A DNA stretch of 64,000 nucleotides from Sporomusaceae bacterium (GTDB lineage: Bacteria > Bacillota > Negativicutes > Sporomusales > UBA7701). Numbering within the stretch: the first letter of the stretch is position 1; each line of letters opens with the position of its first letter. This document shows positions 23,360-31,409 of the stretch, piece after piece. The position numbers and the translations under genes are program-made. A model generated the notes under the pieces. The model made no database searches and had not been told where the DNA came from. It worked only from the letters and a program-made list of their open reading frames with translations. The stretch is taken from contig JAVKTQ010000001.1 of NCBI GenBank assembly GCA_031460455.1, positions 682,001 through 746,000 on the forward strand, given 5' to 3'.

Positions 23360-23477
23360 TTAACCATAAGTAAAAATGTTTTCCCCTTTTGAGCAAATTA
23401 TAGCTCGTGGTTAAGTAATGTGTCAAGTTAAATTTTCCCTCGGCGGGAATTTTTTTGTCGATTACGGCGATTAACCA
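23360..23477. promoter_or_regulatory. Three TTAACCA boxes in the precursor intergenic region
   Basis: TTAACCA occurs at 23360-23366 and 23471-23477 on the plus strand and at 23408-23414 on the minus strand. The middle copy lies in the spacer between the -35 and -10 of the NHLP promoter, where a repressor would block transcription. The XRE protein is the nearest candidate to bind. The rest of the 302-base interval 23334-23635 holds the two divergent promoters and no gene. Confidence 0.45.
23397..23426 (-). promoter_or_regulatory. Consensus sigma-A promoter for NHLP precursors
   Basis: On the minus strand TTGACA, an 18-base spacer and TATAAT; both hexamers match consensus exactly. It lies about 65 bases before the start of precursor 2. 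Confidence 0.8.
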
Positions 23478-23561
23478 AAACCTGTTGGGAGGAAATATGT
23501 CGCTATTTTGACAGTATTATCGCTTTCCGGCGGGAAAATAGTGCTTGCCAAAAGGAAGAAT

Positions 23562-23589
23562 TTGTGAAATAATAACTGTGAGTTATATT
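23562..23589 (+). promoter_or_regulatory. Probable promoter for Nif11-type precursor and exporter genes
   Basis: TTGTGA, 16 bases, TATATT, about 45 bases before the GTG start at 23636. A second TTGACA upstream near 23505 lacks a good -10. Confidence 0.5.
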
Positions 23590-23635
23590 TAATCATTTAC
23601 ATGCGCGCGTATTTATTTGGCGGGAGGCGACGAGG

Positions 23636-23986
23636 GTGGAGGAGCGCAAGCTGCAGTTATTCATGGATAAGGCGGTAAACGAGGAGCTGTTCCGCAGGCG
23701 CATGGAGCAGGCGTCTTCCCTGCAGGACGCTCTTGCGGTGCTGAAGGGCGAGGGCCTGGAGATGGGCGCGGAGGAGTTTCGCTCCGCCCTCAAGCTGCTG
23801 CTGTATGTGGCGAAAGCGACGACGGGCGAGCTGAGCGAGACCGACCTCGATTCGGTGTCGGGCGGCGTGGGCGTTATGGCCGCGACGCTCTTGCGGCAGG
23901 GTTCGTACGAACTGAAGCCCGGCATGCCGGCCGCGACGAGAATGGCCAGCGCACTTGAGGAAAAGTTTTTGGCGGGCCGCGGGTAA
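23636..23986 (+). CDS. Nif11-like leader peptide precursor
   Basis: 116 residues, GTG start with GGGAGG eight bases upstream. The leader begins LQLFMDKAVNEELFRRRMEQA, the Nif11 pattern, and ends GELSETDLDSVSGG with the double glycine at 76-77. The 39-residue core (VGVMAATLLRQGSYELKPG onward) has no cysteine and few Ser/Thr, so lanthionine formation is unlikely. It heads the exporter genes on the plus strand, separated from them by repeat copy E. Having Nif11 and NHLP leaders at one locus suggests that one exporter serves both classes. Confidence 0.85.
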   Translation: MEERKLQLFMDKAVNEELFRRRMEQASSLQDALAVLKGEGLEMGAEEFRSALKLLLYVAKATTGELSETDLDSVSGGVGVMAATLLRQGSYELKPGMPAATRMASALEEKFLAGRG

Positions 23987-24030
23987 GTTAGCGCGCCAGT
24001 TTTAAGATGAAGGGTTCTTGTATAGATTTA

Positions 24031-24151
24031 GGCCGTTCAGAAGCGGCCAGATGCAAGGCGCACCGGAAGAGCGCGCCGCGACGCATACTCGGATGTACGC
24101 TAGCAAGCGCTCTGAGGAGCAACGCCGCAGATGGTCGCTTATCAACGGCCG
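24031..24151 (+). repeat. Interspersed palindromic repeat, copy E
   Basis: About 121 bp, both arms and central hairpin intact. It begins 44 bases after the Nif11-type precursor stop and ends about 18 bases before the adaptor gene start, inside what is probably one transcription unit. Confidence 0.85.
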
Positions 24152-24169
24152 TAGCCAGGAGTGGATGGC

Positions 24170-25138
24170 TTGGACGACGGTTTGTTCCGCAAAGTCGCTC
24201 TGGACCGACTCTCGTCGCCGGAGCAGTTGGATCAACTGATGACGGTGACAACGCCCCGCGGCTGGCTGGTTCTGCTGGCGATGCTTGTGCTGCTGGCAGC
24301 CGCCCTCGGCTGGGGTTTCCTCGGCAGTGTGGCGACGACGGTGACCGGCCAGGGGCTGCTGGTTTCTTCCGGCGGCGTTTTCAATATCGCCCATCACGCT
24401 GAGGGCCAGATTCTCGATATCGAGGTCGCCCCAGGGGATTTCCTGGCGAAGGGACAGAGCGTCGCTCTGGTGGCCCAGCCGGAGCTGGTGCTGGCTATCA
24501 GGCAGGCGAAGAGCGAGCTTCGCGTGGCGTCCAGCCAGACCGAGTATAGCGCGAAGCTGGCCCAGATCCAGACGCTGGAAACGAAGCTGAACGATTATTC
24601 GCGGGTGGTAAGCCCGGTTTCGGGGGCGGTGCTTGAGGTCAAGGTCAATCCCGGCGAGTATATCAAGCCGGGGCAGGCGATTGTGAGCATCAATCTGGCG
24701 GATGTCAATACGGGCCAGATTTCGCGCGAAGTGGCGATGTACGTGCCTGCGGAGGAGGGCAAGCGGGTGGTGCCGGGGATGGAGGTCCGCGTCAGCCCTT
24801 CGATGGTTAAGAAGGAGGAGCATGGCTATATCCTGGGCAAGGTCCGCTCGGTGTCCGAGCTGCCGGTGACGACGGACGGGATGTTGCGGGTGCTGGGCAG
24901 CCGCGAGCTTGTGCAGAAGTTTCTGGCCGGGACGACGGCCGTCCTGGAGCTGAGGGTGGAGCTGCTGACCGATGAGACGACCCCGAGCGGGTATCTGTGG
25001 TCTTCGCGGCGCGGCCCGAATCTGAAGATCGGCGACGGCACGATCTGCACGGGCTCGATCGTGGTGAAGCGGCAGCGGCCGGTAAGCCTGGTGCTGCTGG
25101 AGATGGACCAACTGCTGCGGAGCGTAACCGACCGATGA
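24170..25138 (+). CDS. HlyD-family adaptor of the NHLP/NHLM peptide exporter
   Basis: 322 residues if started at the TTG at 24170, which has AGGAG at ideal spacing; a GTG nine bases earlier has the site directly against it. The opening LFRKVALDRLSSPEQLDQLM is typical of NHLM system membrane-fusion proteins. One membrane segment (about residues 35-55) is followed by a lipoyl-like beta domain (AEGQILDIEVAPGDFLAKGQ), a short coiled coil and its partner half (SPVSGAVLEVKVNPGEYIKPG). It links the ABC exporter to the outside. Stop overlaps the next start by ATGA. Confidence 0.88.
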   Translation: MDDGLFRKVALDRLSSPEQLDQLMTVTTPRGWLVLLAMLVLLAAALGWGFLGSVATTVTGQGLLVSSGGVFNIAHHAEGQILDIEVAPGDFLAKGQSVALVAQPELVLAIRQAKSELRVASSQTEYSAKLAQIQTLETKLNDYSRVVSPVSGAVLEVKVNPGEYIKPGQAIVSINLADVNTGQISREVAMYVPAEEGKRVVPGMEVRVSPSMVKKEEHGYILGKVRSVSELPVTTDGMLRVLGSRELVQKFLAGTTAVLELRVELLTDETTPSGYLWSSRRGPNLKIGDGTICTGSIVVKRQRPVSLVLLEMDQLLRSVTDR

Positions 25139-27342
25139 ACGGGTGGCTGGATAAGGTCGAAGCTTACCTGAACGGCGGCGATTATAAAAGAACGCCTACC
25201 GTCATCCAAATGGAGGCGGTGGAGTGCGGGGCGGCGGCGTTGGCGATCGTGCTGGGGTTCCACGGCAAGCCGGTGCCGCTGGAGGAGCTGCGCGTGGTGT
25301 GCGGCGTGTCCCGCGACGGCAGCAAGGCCAGCAGCATGGTGAAGGCGGCCCGCGGCTACGGGCTGGTGGCGCGCGGGGTGCGCAAGGAACCTGATGAGCT
25401 GCGCGGGTTGCCTCTGCCGATGATCGTCCACTGGAATTTCAATCATTTCCTGGTTGTCGAGGGGTTCGGTGCGGAGCGGGTTTTTCTCAACGACCCAGCC
25501 AGCGGACGGCGGACGGTGTCGCTGGAGGAGTTCGACCAAGCTTTCACCGGCATCGCGCTGTTGTTCGAACCGGGACCGGATTTTGCCCGCAGCAGTTCCC
25601 GGCCCGGCATGCTGCAAAGTTTGCGCCAGCGTCTGGCGGGCTACCGGACGACGGTGGCTTTTTTGGTGTTGGTGGGCTTTTGCCTTGTGGTGCCGGGCCT
25701 GGTGGTACCGGCGTTCACGCGCATTTTCATCGACGATATTCTGGTGGCCGGCAACCAGGACTGGCTGAAGGCGCTGCTGTTCGGGATGCTTGTGACGGTG
25801 GGCGCCCAGATGGTGCTGACGTGGTGCCGCGAGCATTATCTGCTGCGGTTCGAGACGAAGCTGGCGGTAAGCACTTCGGGCCGGTTCTTCTGGCATGTGC
25901 TGCGGCTGCCGATGGAGTTTTTCACCAACCGCTATGGCGGGGATATAATTTCCCGGGTGCAGATTAACGATACGGTGGCCCAGATGCTCGCCGGCCAGGT
26001 GGCGTCGGTGTTCCTCGATTTTATGATGATCGGTTTTTTCCTGGCGGTGATGTTGTATTACGATGTAACCCTGGCGCTGGTGGGCGTGGTTATCGCCGCT
26101 CTGAACATGGCGTTCCTGCTGGGGGTGGCCCGTTGGCGCAAAGACCAGAATATGAAGTTTCTCCAGGATCAGGGCAAGCTGGCCGGGGTGACGATGGGCG
26201 GCTTGCAGATTATCGAGACGGTGAAGGCGGGCGGCAACGAGGCCGACCTGTTCGATAAGTGGGCCGGCTATCAGATCAAGCTGATGAACGCCGAGCAGCG
26301 CCTGTCGGTCTATAACGAGATGCTGGGCGCGGTGCCGCTGTCGCTGATGACGCTGAACACTTCGGCTATCCTGGTGCTGGGCGGCTATAAGGTGATCGCC
26401 GGCCAGATGACGATCGGCGCGCTGATGGCTTTCCAGGCGCTGATGGCGAGCTTCCTTGGGCCGGTGAACCGCCTGGTTGGCTTCGGCGGCGTGCTGCAGG
26501 AGATGGAGGGCGACCTCCGCCGCCTGGACGATGTTATGAACTATCCGACCGATCCGCAGACGGAACAGGACGAAGCGGCAACGACGGCGACGAAGCTGGA
26601 GGGTAAGCTGGAGTTCGCGGCGGTGACGTTCGGCTATAACCGGCTGGAGGCGCCGCTGCTGGAGGATTTCAGCCTGACCGCGCGGCCCGGCGAACGCATT
26701 GCGCTGGTGGGCGGCTCGGGGAGCGGCAAGTCGACGGTGGCGAGATTGGCCGCCGGCCTGTACCGGCCGTGGAACGGCGAGGTCCGCCTCGACGGCCGGC
26801 GGCGGGAGAAGCTGCCCCGCGAGCTGATCACGAATTCGCTGACGTCGGTGGATCAGGATATCTGCCTGTTCGAGGGGACGGTGCGCGAGAATCTGACGAT
26901 GTGGGACGCGACGGTCCCGGACGCCGATCTGTTCGCTGCCGCCCGCGACGCGGCCATCCACGACGATATCATCGCTTTGCCGGATGCCTATGACTACCGC
27001 ATGGCCGAGGGGGGCCGCGATTTCAGCGGCGGCCAGCGGCAGCGCCTGGAGATCGCCCGTGCGCTGGCGACCAATCCCTCGATTCTGATCCTGGATGAGG
27101 CGACGAGCGCGCTCGATCCGGTGACCGAGAAGACGGTGATGGAGAATATCCGCCGCCGCGGCTGCACGTGCCTTATCGTGGCCCACCGGCTGAGCGCGGT
27201 CCGCGACGCGGACGAGATTATCGTGCTGGAGTACGGGAAGATCATCCAGCGGGGCCGCCACGAGGAGCTGATTGCCGTTGACGGTATGTACCACGAGTTG
27301 GTCGGCTTGACCCCGGGCGATTCTGAGGAGAAAGGCGGATAG
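25135..27342 (+). CDS. NHLM-type ABC exporter with C39 peptidase domain
   Basis: 735 residues. N-terminal C39 peptidase (about 20-140): oxyanion Gln25, catalytic Cys31 in QMEAVECGAAALA, His104 in NFNHFLVVEG and Asp120 in LNDP. Then six membrane segments (about 160-450) and an ABC ATPase with Walker A GGSGSGKST, signature FSGGQRQRLEIARAL, Walker B LILDEAT and the H-loop IVAHRLS. It cleaves leaders after the double glycine during export; the precursors at 21.9, 22.7 and 23.6 kb all carry such sites. Adaptor gene upstream overlaps by four bases. Confidence 0.94.
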   Translation: MNGWLDKVEAYLNGGDYKRTPTVIQMEAVECGAAALAIVLGFHGKPVPLEELRVVCGVSRDGSKASSMVKAARGYGLVARGVRKEPDELRGLPLPMIVHWNFNHFLVVEGFGAERVFLNDPASGRRTVSLEEFDQAFTGIALLFEPGPDFARSSSRPGMLQSLRQRLAGYRTTVAFLVLVGFCLVVPGLVVPAFTRIFIDDILVAGNQDWLKALLFGMLVTVGAQMVLTWCREHYLLRFETKLAVSTSGRFFWHVLRLPMEFFTNRYGGDIISRVQINDTVAQMLAGQVASVFLDFMMIGFFLAVMLYYDVTLALVGVVIAALNMAFLLGVARWRKDQNMKFLQDQGKLAGVTMGGLQIIETVKAGGNEADLFDKWAGYQIKLMNAEQRLSVYNEMLGAVPLSLMTLNTSAILVLGGYKVIAGQMTIGALMAFQALMASFLGPVNRLVGFGGVLQEMEGDLRRLDDVMNYPTDPQTEQDEAATTATKLEGKLEFAAVTFGYNRLEAPLLEDFSLTARPGERIALVGGSGSGKSTVARLAAGLYRPWNGEVRLDGRRREKLPRELITNSLTSVDQDICLFEGTVRENLTMWDATVPDADLFAAARDAAIHDDIIALPDAYDYRMAEGGRDFSGGQRQRLEIARALATNPSILILDEATSALDPVTEKTVMENIRRRGCTCLIVAHRLSAVRDADEIIVLEYGKIIQRGRHEELIAVDGMYHELVGLTPGDSEEKGG

Positions 27343-27345
27343 CGT

Positions 27346-29955
27346 ATGCGAGTGCAGCTGACAAAGGCGAACGGCCCTATCCGTCTTGACGCCCCGGATA
27401 CGCTGTGGATGGTGCTGACGGGCAGGGTGGCGGTAACGGCGCGCAGGCTGACGGCCGGGCAGCCGGACGGACGGCCGCTGGGGCTGTTCACCGCGGGCCC
27501 CGGCCAGGCGCTGTTCGGCCTGGGCGCGGCGGATGTGGCGCTGTTCGCGGCCGGCGAGGCCGCTGAGCTGGAAGAGAAGCCGCTCGACCAGGTGATGAAG
27601 AACGATTTGTCGCGGTTGGCGGCCGAGTGGACGGCGGCGCTGTCGGCAGCACTGGCGGCCGACGCCGCCCTGCCGCAAAGACCGGGCGCACACGCCGAAC
27701 TACCGGCGGCGCTGAGGCTTTACCACCAGGAGGTGGCGGCCGCTCTGGCGGCGGGTATCGCTGCCGCCGAGCGGCGGGACAGGGAACGGCTGGCGGAAAG
27801 GCGGCAGCGGGATATCCGCACCGCCCAGGAGGCGTTCGCCCGCCTTTCGCGGGTCATCGACCCGACCGGCGCCCCGCCGCTGGCGGAGGAAGCCGGCGAT
27901 CCGCTGCTGGCGGCCTGCCGGCTGGTGGCGGCCGCGATCGGCGTCGATGCGGATACAGTCCGCTCCGCCGGCCACCGCAGCGCGGATGACGACGGCAACC
28001 TGAAGCTGCTGGCCCAGGCGTCGCGCCTCAAGTGCCACAGGGTGCTGCTGCGGGACGACTGGTGGCGACGGGACAACGGCCCGCTGGTGGCTTTCCGCGG
28101 CGGCGGCCGGCCGGTCGCGCTGCTGCCGGCAGGCCCGGAGCGCTACGATCTCGCCGACCCGCAGACGGGCGAGACGATCCCGGTGACGGCGGCGGTGGCC
28201 GGCGAGCTGAACGACGATGCGTATATGTTTTTCCGGCCGCTGCCGGACAAGGCGGTCGGGGCCAAGGATATAATTCTGTTCGCGCTTAGAAGCTGCTGGC
28301 GGCGCGATCTCCTGATGATTTTACTGATGGGAGTCGCCGGCGGCCTGCTGGGGATGGTCTCCCCTATCGCTACCGGCATTCTGGTGAGCGATATCATTCC
28401 GTCGGCCGAGCTGGACGGCATGCTGGTGATGGCCGGCCTGCTGCTGGCGCTGACGACGTCCGGGTTCCTGTTCGAGTTCTCGCGCTCGCTGGCGGTTATC
28501 CGCAGCGAGAACCGGATGAATATGGCGCTGGAGGCGGCGGTCTGGGACCGTCTGCTGGGGCTGCCGGCGTCTTTCTTCCGGCAGTATACGGTCGGCGACC
28601 TGGCCACCCGGGCCGGTGGCATCAACGCCATCCGCCAGTTGCTGTCGGGGGTGGCGCTGTCGTCGATCATGGCGGGCATCTTTTCGTTTTTCAACCTTGC
28701 CCTGCTTTTTTACTACAGTGCCAAGCTGGCCCTGATCGCCATACTCCTGGTGGCCGTTTTCCTGGTGGTCATGGTGCCGGTCTGCTATATCGAGTTTCGT
28801 TACCGCCGTCAGCTGATGGAGATAGCCGGCAGGATCGCCGGCACGATGCTTCAGATCGTCGGCGGCGTCGCCAAGTTCCGCATGACGGGTACGGAGAACC
28901 GGGCTTTTTTCCTGTGGGCCAAGGATTTCTCCCGCCAACGCGAGGTGGCGGTGCGGGCGCGCATCGTTTCTTATTCGATGGCGGTTTTCAACGCCGGTTA
29001 TCTGATTTTCACCCAGGCCGTGATCTATTATTTCGTGACCGGCCCGGCGTCCGGCGTGGCGCCGGCCCAGTTCATCGCTTTCAACGCCGCTTTTACGAGC
29101 TTTTTCGGCTCGGCGGTCGCCCTGTCCTCCTCGCTGCTGGCGGTCATGGATATCATCCCGCTGTTCGAGCGCACCAGGCCGGTGCTGAAAACGCTGCCGG
29201 AGGTGAGCGAGGCGAGACGCGATCCCGGCACGCTGGCCGGCGATATCCGCGTCGACCGTGTCAGCTTCCGCTACCGCTCCGAGGGGGCGATGGTCCTCGA
29301 CGATGTAAGCCTGCGGATCGGCAAGGGCGAATTCGTGGCCATCATCGGGCCGTCGGGCAGCGGCAAGTCGACGCTGCTGCGCCTGCTGCTGGGGTTCGAG
29401 AAGCCGGCCGCCGGCGGCGTGTATTACGACGGCCAGGACCTTAAAGAGCTGAATGTGCGGGCCGTCCGCGCGCAACTGGGAGTGGTGATCCAGAACGGCC
29501 AGCTGATGGCCGGCGATATATACGGCAATATCGTCGGGTCGGCCAATCTGCCGGTGGATGCCGCCTGGGAGGCGGCGACGATGGCCGGCATCGACGAGGA
29601 TATCCGCCGCATGCCGATGGGGATGTTCACGATGATCAGCGAAGGAGCGGCGACGATCAGCGGCGGACAACGGCAGCGGCTGCTGATTGCCAGAGCGCTC
29701 ATCAAGCGCCCGCGCGTCGTCTTTTTCGATGAGGCGACGAGCGCTCTCGACAACCGGACGCAGGCGATCGTGAGCGCCAGCCTGGAGAGGCTCCAGGCGA
29801 CGCGGGTGGTGATCGCCCACCGGCTGAGCACAGTGATGGGCGCCGACCGCATCTATGTGCTTGACAAGGGCCGTATCGCGGAGAGCGGTACGTTCCGCGA
29901 GCTGATGGACAGACAGGGGTTGTTCGCCGAACTTGCCCGCCGGCAGATGGCGTGA
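27346..29955 (+). CDS. NHLM-type ABC exporter, permease/ATPase subunit without peptidase
   Basis: 869 residues. The first about 300 residues are a long cytoplasmic region with no peptidase motif, as in the second ATPase of NHLP systems. Six membrane segments follow (about 310-560), then an ATPase with Walker A IGPSGSGKST, signature ISGGQRQRLLIARAL, Walker B VVFFDEAT and VIAHRLS. It is likely the heterodimer partner of the preceding C39 exporter; the two genes are three bases apart. Confidence 0.93.
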   Translation: MRVQLTKANGPIRLDAPDTLWMVLTGRVAVTARRLTAGQPDGRPLGLFTAGPGQALFGLGAADVALFAAGEAAELEEKPLDQVMKNDLSRLAAEWTAALSAALAADAALPQRPGAHAELPAALRLYHQEVAAALAAGIAAAERRDRERLAERRQRDIRTAQEAFARLSRVIDPTGAPPLAEEAGDPLLAACRLVAAAIGVDADTVRSAGHRSADDDGNLKLLAQASRLKCHRVLLRDDWWRRDNGPLVAFRGGGRPVALLPAGPERYDLADPQTGETIPVTAAVAGELNDDAYMFFRPLPDKAVGAKDIILFALRSCWRRDLLMILLMGVAGGLLGMVSPIATGILVSDIIPSAELDGMLVMAGLLLALTTSGFLFEFSRSLAVIRSENRMNMALEAAVWDRLLGLPASFFRQYTVGDLATRAGGINAIRQLLSGVALSSIMAGIFSFFNLALLFYYSAKLALIAILLVAVFLVVMVPVCYIEFRYRRQLMEIAGRIAGTMLQIVGGVAKFRMTGTENRAFFLWAKDFSRQREVAVRARIVSYSMAVFNAGYLIFTQAVIYYFVTGPASGVAPAQFIAFNAAFTSFFGSAVALSSSLLAVMDIIPLFERTRPVLKTLPEVSEARRDPGTLAGDIRVDRVSFRYRSEGAMVLDDVSLRIGKGEFVAIIGPSGSGKSTLLRLLLGFEKPAAGGVYYDGQDLKELNVRAVRAQLGVVIQNGQLMAGDIYGNIVGSANLPVDAAWEAATMAGIDEDIRRMPMGMFTMISEGAATISGGQRQRLLIARALIKRPRVVFFDEATSALDNRTQAIVSASLERLQATRVVIAHRLSTVMGADRIYVLDKGRIAESGTFRELMDRQGLFAELARRQMA

Positions 29956-29967
29956 GGAGGTAAAACA

Positions 29968-31080
29968 GTGTTCCTGGACAGACGCACAAAAGTTTACGCA
30001 ACGGCGGCCGCGCTGGTGGTGCTGTGCCTGGTGGGTTTCCTGGCCTGGCGAGTCGCCGACAATTACAGCGTGAGCAGGGACCGGGCGGAGCGCATGTCCG
30101 CAGCCAACGTGGCCGTCCAGGTGGCTGCGGTGGTGCATCGCGATATCGCCGCGAAGTATTCCTTCACCGGCAAGCTAGAACCGGCCTGGAACATCGATGT
30201 CAGCCCACAGATCGAGGGGCGCATCGATAAGTTGCTGGTGGCCGAGGGGGATGTGATCAGGGCCGGCGCGACGGTGGCGATCCTGGACACGAAGGAGCTG
30301 GCCGGGCAGGTCGCCTCGGCCGAGGCCAACCTGGCGGCGGCCCGCGGCAGCCAGGCTCAGGCGGAGGGCGACCTGAAGAGGTCGCAGGGACTTGACGCTT
30401 ATAACGCGGTATCGAAGCAGACGCTGGAGAACGACCGCATCAAGGTGCAGATCGCCAAAGCCCAGGTCGATGCGGCGGCCGCCAATGCGGCATCGGTCAG
30501 GGCCCGCCTCAACAATGGCCGGGTGGTGGCCTCGCGGAGCGGGGTGGTGGTGAAGCAGTACCAGGGCGAGGGCGCATACGCGCGGCCCGGTCTGCCGATT
30601 ATCAACCTGGCCGGCGAGGACGAAATGATCGTCCGGTTGGTGGTGACCGAGCCTATCGCCAAAGTGCTGGCGCAGGGGGCGGCGGTACAGATGCGGGTGG
30701 CCGCGCTCGACCGGGCGATAACCGGCAAGGTTACGCGGCGAGTGACGCTGTCCGACCAGGCGGAGCTTAATTACGCGGTGACAGTGACCTTCGCTAACGC
30801 CGACCAGCGCCTGAAGTCGGGCATGGCGGTGAGTGGCGAGGCCTCCGGCCCGACGGTGCGGAACGCGGCGGCCGTCCCCGCCCAGGCGGTCATCTCCCGC
30901 GAGGGGCGCAAGACGGTTTTCGTCATCGCCAAGGATGGCGTGACCGACCAGCGCAAAATCAAGGCGGGGGTGAGCGACGGCGTGTGGGTCGAGGTGCTGG
31001 AGGGCCTGCAGCCGGACGAACGGGTGGTTGTATCCGGATTAGACAAGATGCAGGACGGCATGCGCGTTAATGTGCAGTGA
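29968..31080 (+). CDS. Periplasmic adaptor (HlyD/RND-type membrane-fusion protein)
   Basis: 370 residues, GTG start with TGAGGAGGT upstream. One N-terminal anchor (about 10-27), then a lipoyl half (PQIEGRIDKLLVAEGDVIRAGA), an alpha-helical hairpin rich in Ala/Gln, the second lipoyl half (VVASRSGVVVKQYQGEGAYARPG) and beta-barrel and membrane-proximal domains ending VLEGLQPDERVVVSGLDKMQ. This is the AcrA/MdtA-like layout, yet no RND pump or MacB permease follows; the operon ends at repeat F and a terminator. It may join the peptide exporter to an outer membrane or be an orphan adaptor. Confidence 0.87.
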   Translation: MFLDRRTKVYATAAALVVLCLVGFLAWRVADNYSVSRDRAERMSAANVAVQVAAVVHRDIAAKYSFTGKLEPAWNIDVSPQIEGRIDKLLVAEGDVIRAGATVAILDTKELAGQVASAEANLAAARGSQAQAEGDLKRSQGLDAYNAVSKQTLENDRIKVQIAKAQVDAAAANAASVRARLNNGRVVASRSGVVVKQYQGEGAYARPGLPIINLAGEDEMIVRLVVTEPIAKVLAQGAAVQMRVAALDRAITGKVTRRVTLSDQAELNYAVTVTFANADQRLKSGMAVSGEASGPTVRNAAAVPAQAVISREGRKTVFVIAKDGVTDQRKIKAGVSDGVWVEVLEGLQPDERVVVSGLDKMQDGMRVNVQ

Positions 31081-31086
31081 TAATCC

Positions 31087-31208
31087 AGACCGTTCAGAAA
31101 GCCCCAGATGCTAGGCGCACCGGAAGAGCGCGCCGCGACGCGTACTCGGATGTACGCTAGCAAGCGCTCTGAGGAGCAACGCCGCAGATGGGGCTTTATC
31201 AACGGTCG
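31087..31208 (+). repeat. Interspersed palindromic repeat, copy F
   Basis: About 121 bp starting seven bases after the adaptor stop codon. Left CCGTTCAGAAAGCCCCAGATG and right CATCTGCGGCG (read on minus) pair along the whole length. It lies before a terminator. Confidence 0.87.
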
Positions 31209-31211
31209 GAG

Positions 31212-31238
31212 GGCAGCGGCGAGGCCGCTGCTTTTTTG
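31212..31238 (+). terminator. Terminator of the peptide secretion operon
   Basis: GCAGCGGC, loop GAG, GCCGCTGC, TTTTTT on the plus strand, after repeat copy F. Confidence 0.88.
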
Positions 31239-31243
31239 TTGCC

Positions 31244-31408
31244 TTAATGGCCGAAAATGAGCCGGTATAGCGGCAGGCCGAGGCAGAGGGCGGCGAGGCA
31301 GAAAGCGAACAACGCCCCCGCCCTGTTGCCCTGTTTGCCTAGCCACAGGCCGAAGGTGCCGGTGTGTACGGCCGCGCAGGCGGCCACGGCGACGTAGACG
31401 ATGTCCAT
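31244..31408 (-). CDS. Small membrane protein in the ger operon
   Basis: 54 residues, ATG at 31408 with AGGAAGG upstream, one base after the gerC stop. Two hydrophobic segments (about residues 2-22 and 30-50) separated by GKQGNRAG. It ends LYRLIFGH. Position and coupling show that it is expressed with the germinant receptor, where small two-helix subunits (GerD/GerAD-like) have been described in other spore-formers; family membership is not established here. Confidence 0.65.
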   Translation of the reverse strand: MDIVYVAVAACAAVHTGTFGLWLGKQGNRAGALFAFCLAALCLGLPLYRLIFGH

Positions 31409-31409
31409 G

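Noticed and set aside
24826-27693. Very long antisense open frame (955 codons) opposite the C39 exporter gene
   Set aside because: It is His/Arg/Gln-rich with no domain, overlaps a well-supported ABC exporter, and results from the codon bias of GC-rich DNA. The same holds for antisense frames at 28321-30138, 32539-33606, 39512-40945, 41114-43033 and 56025-57686.
30771-31346. Possible protein-coding content of the interspersed repeats (frames reading RRCSSERLLAYIRV and similar)
   Set aside because: The similar peptides come from the palindromic DNA repeat itself read in one frame; starts and ribosome-binding sites are absent.
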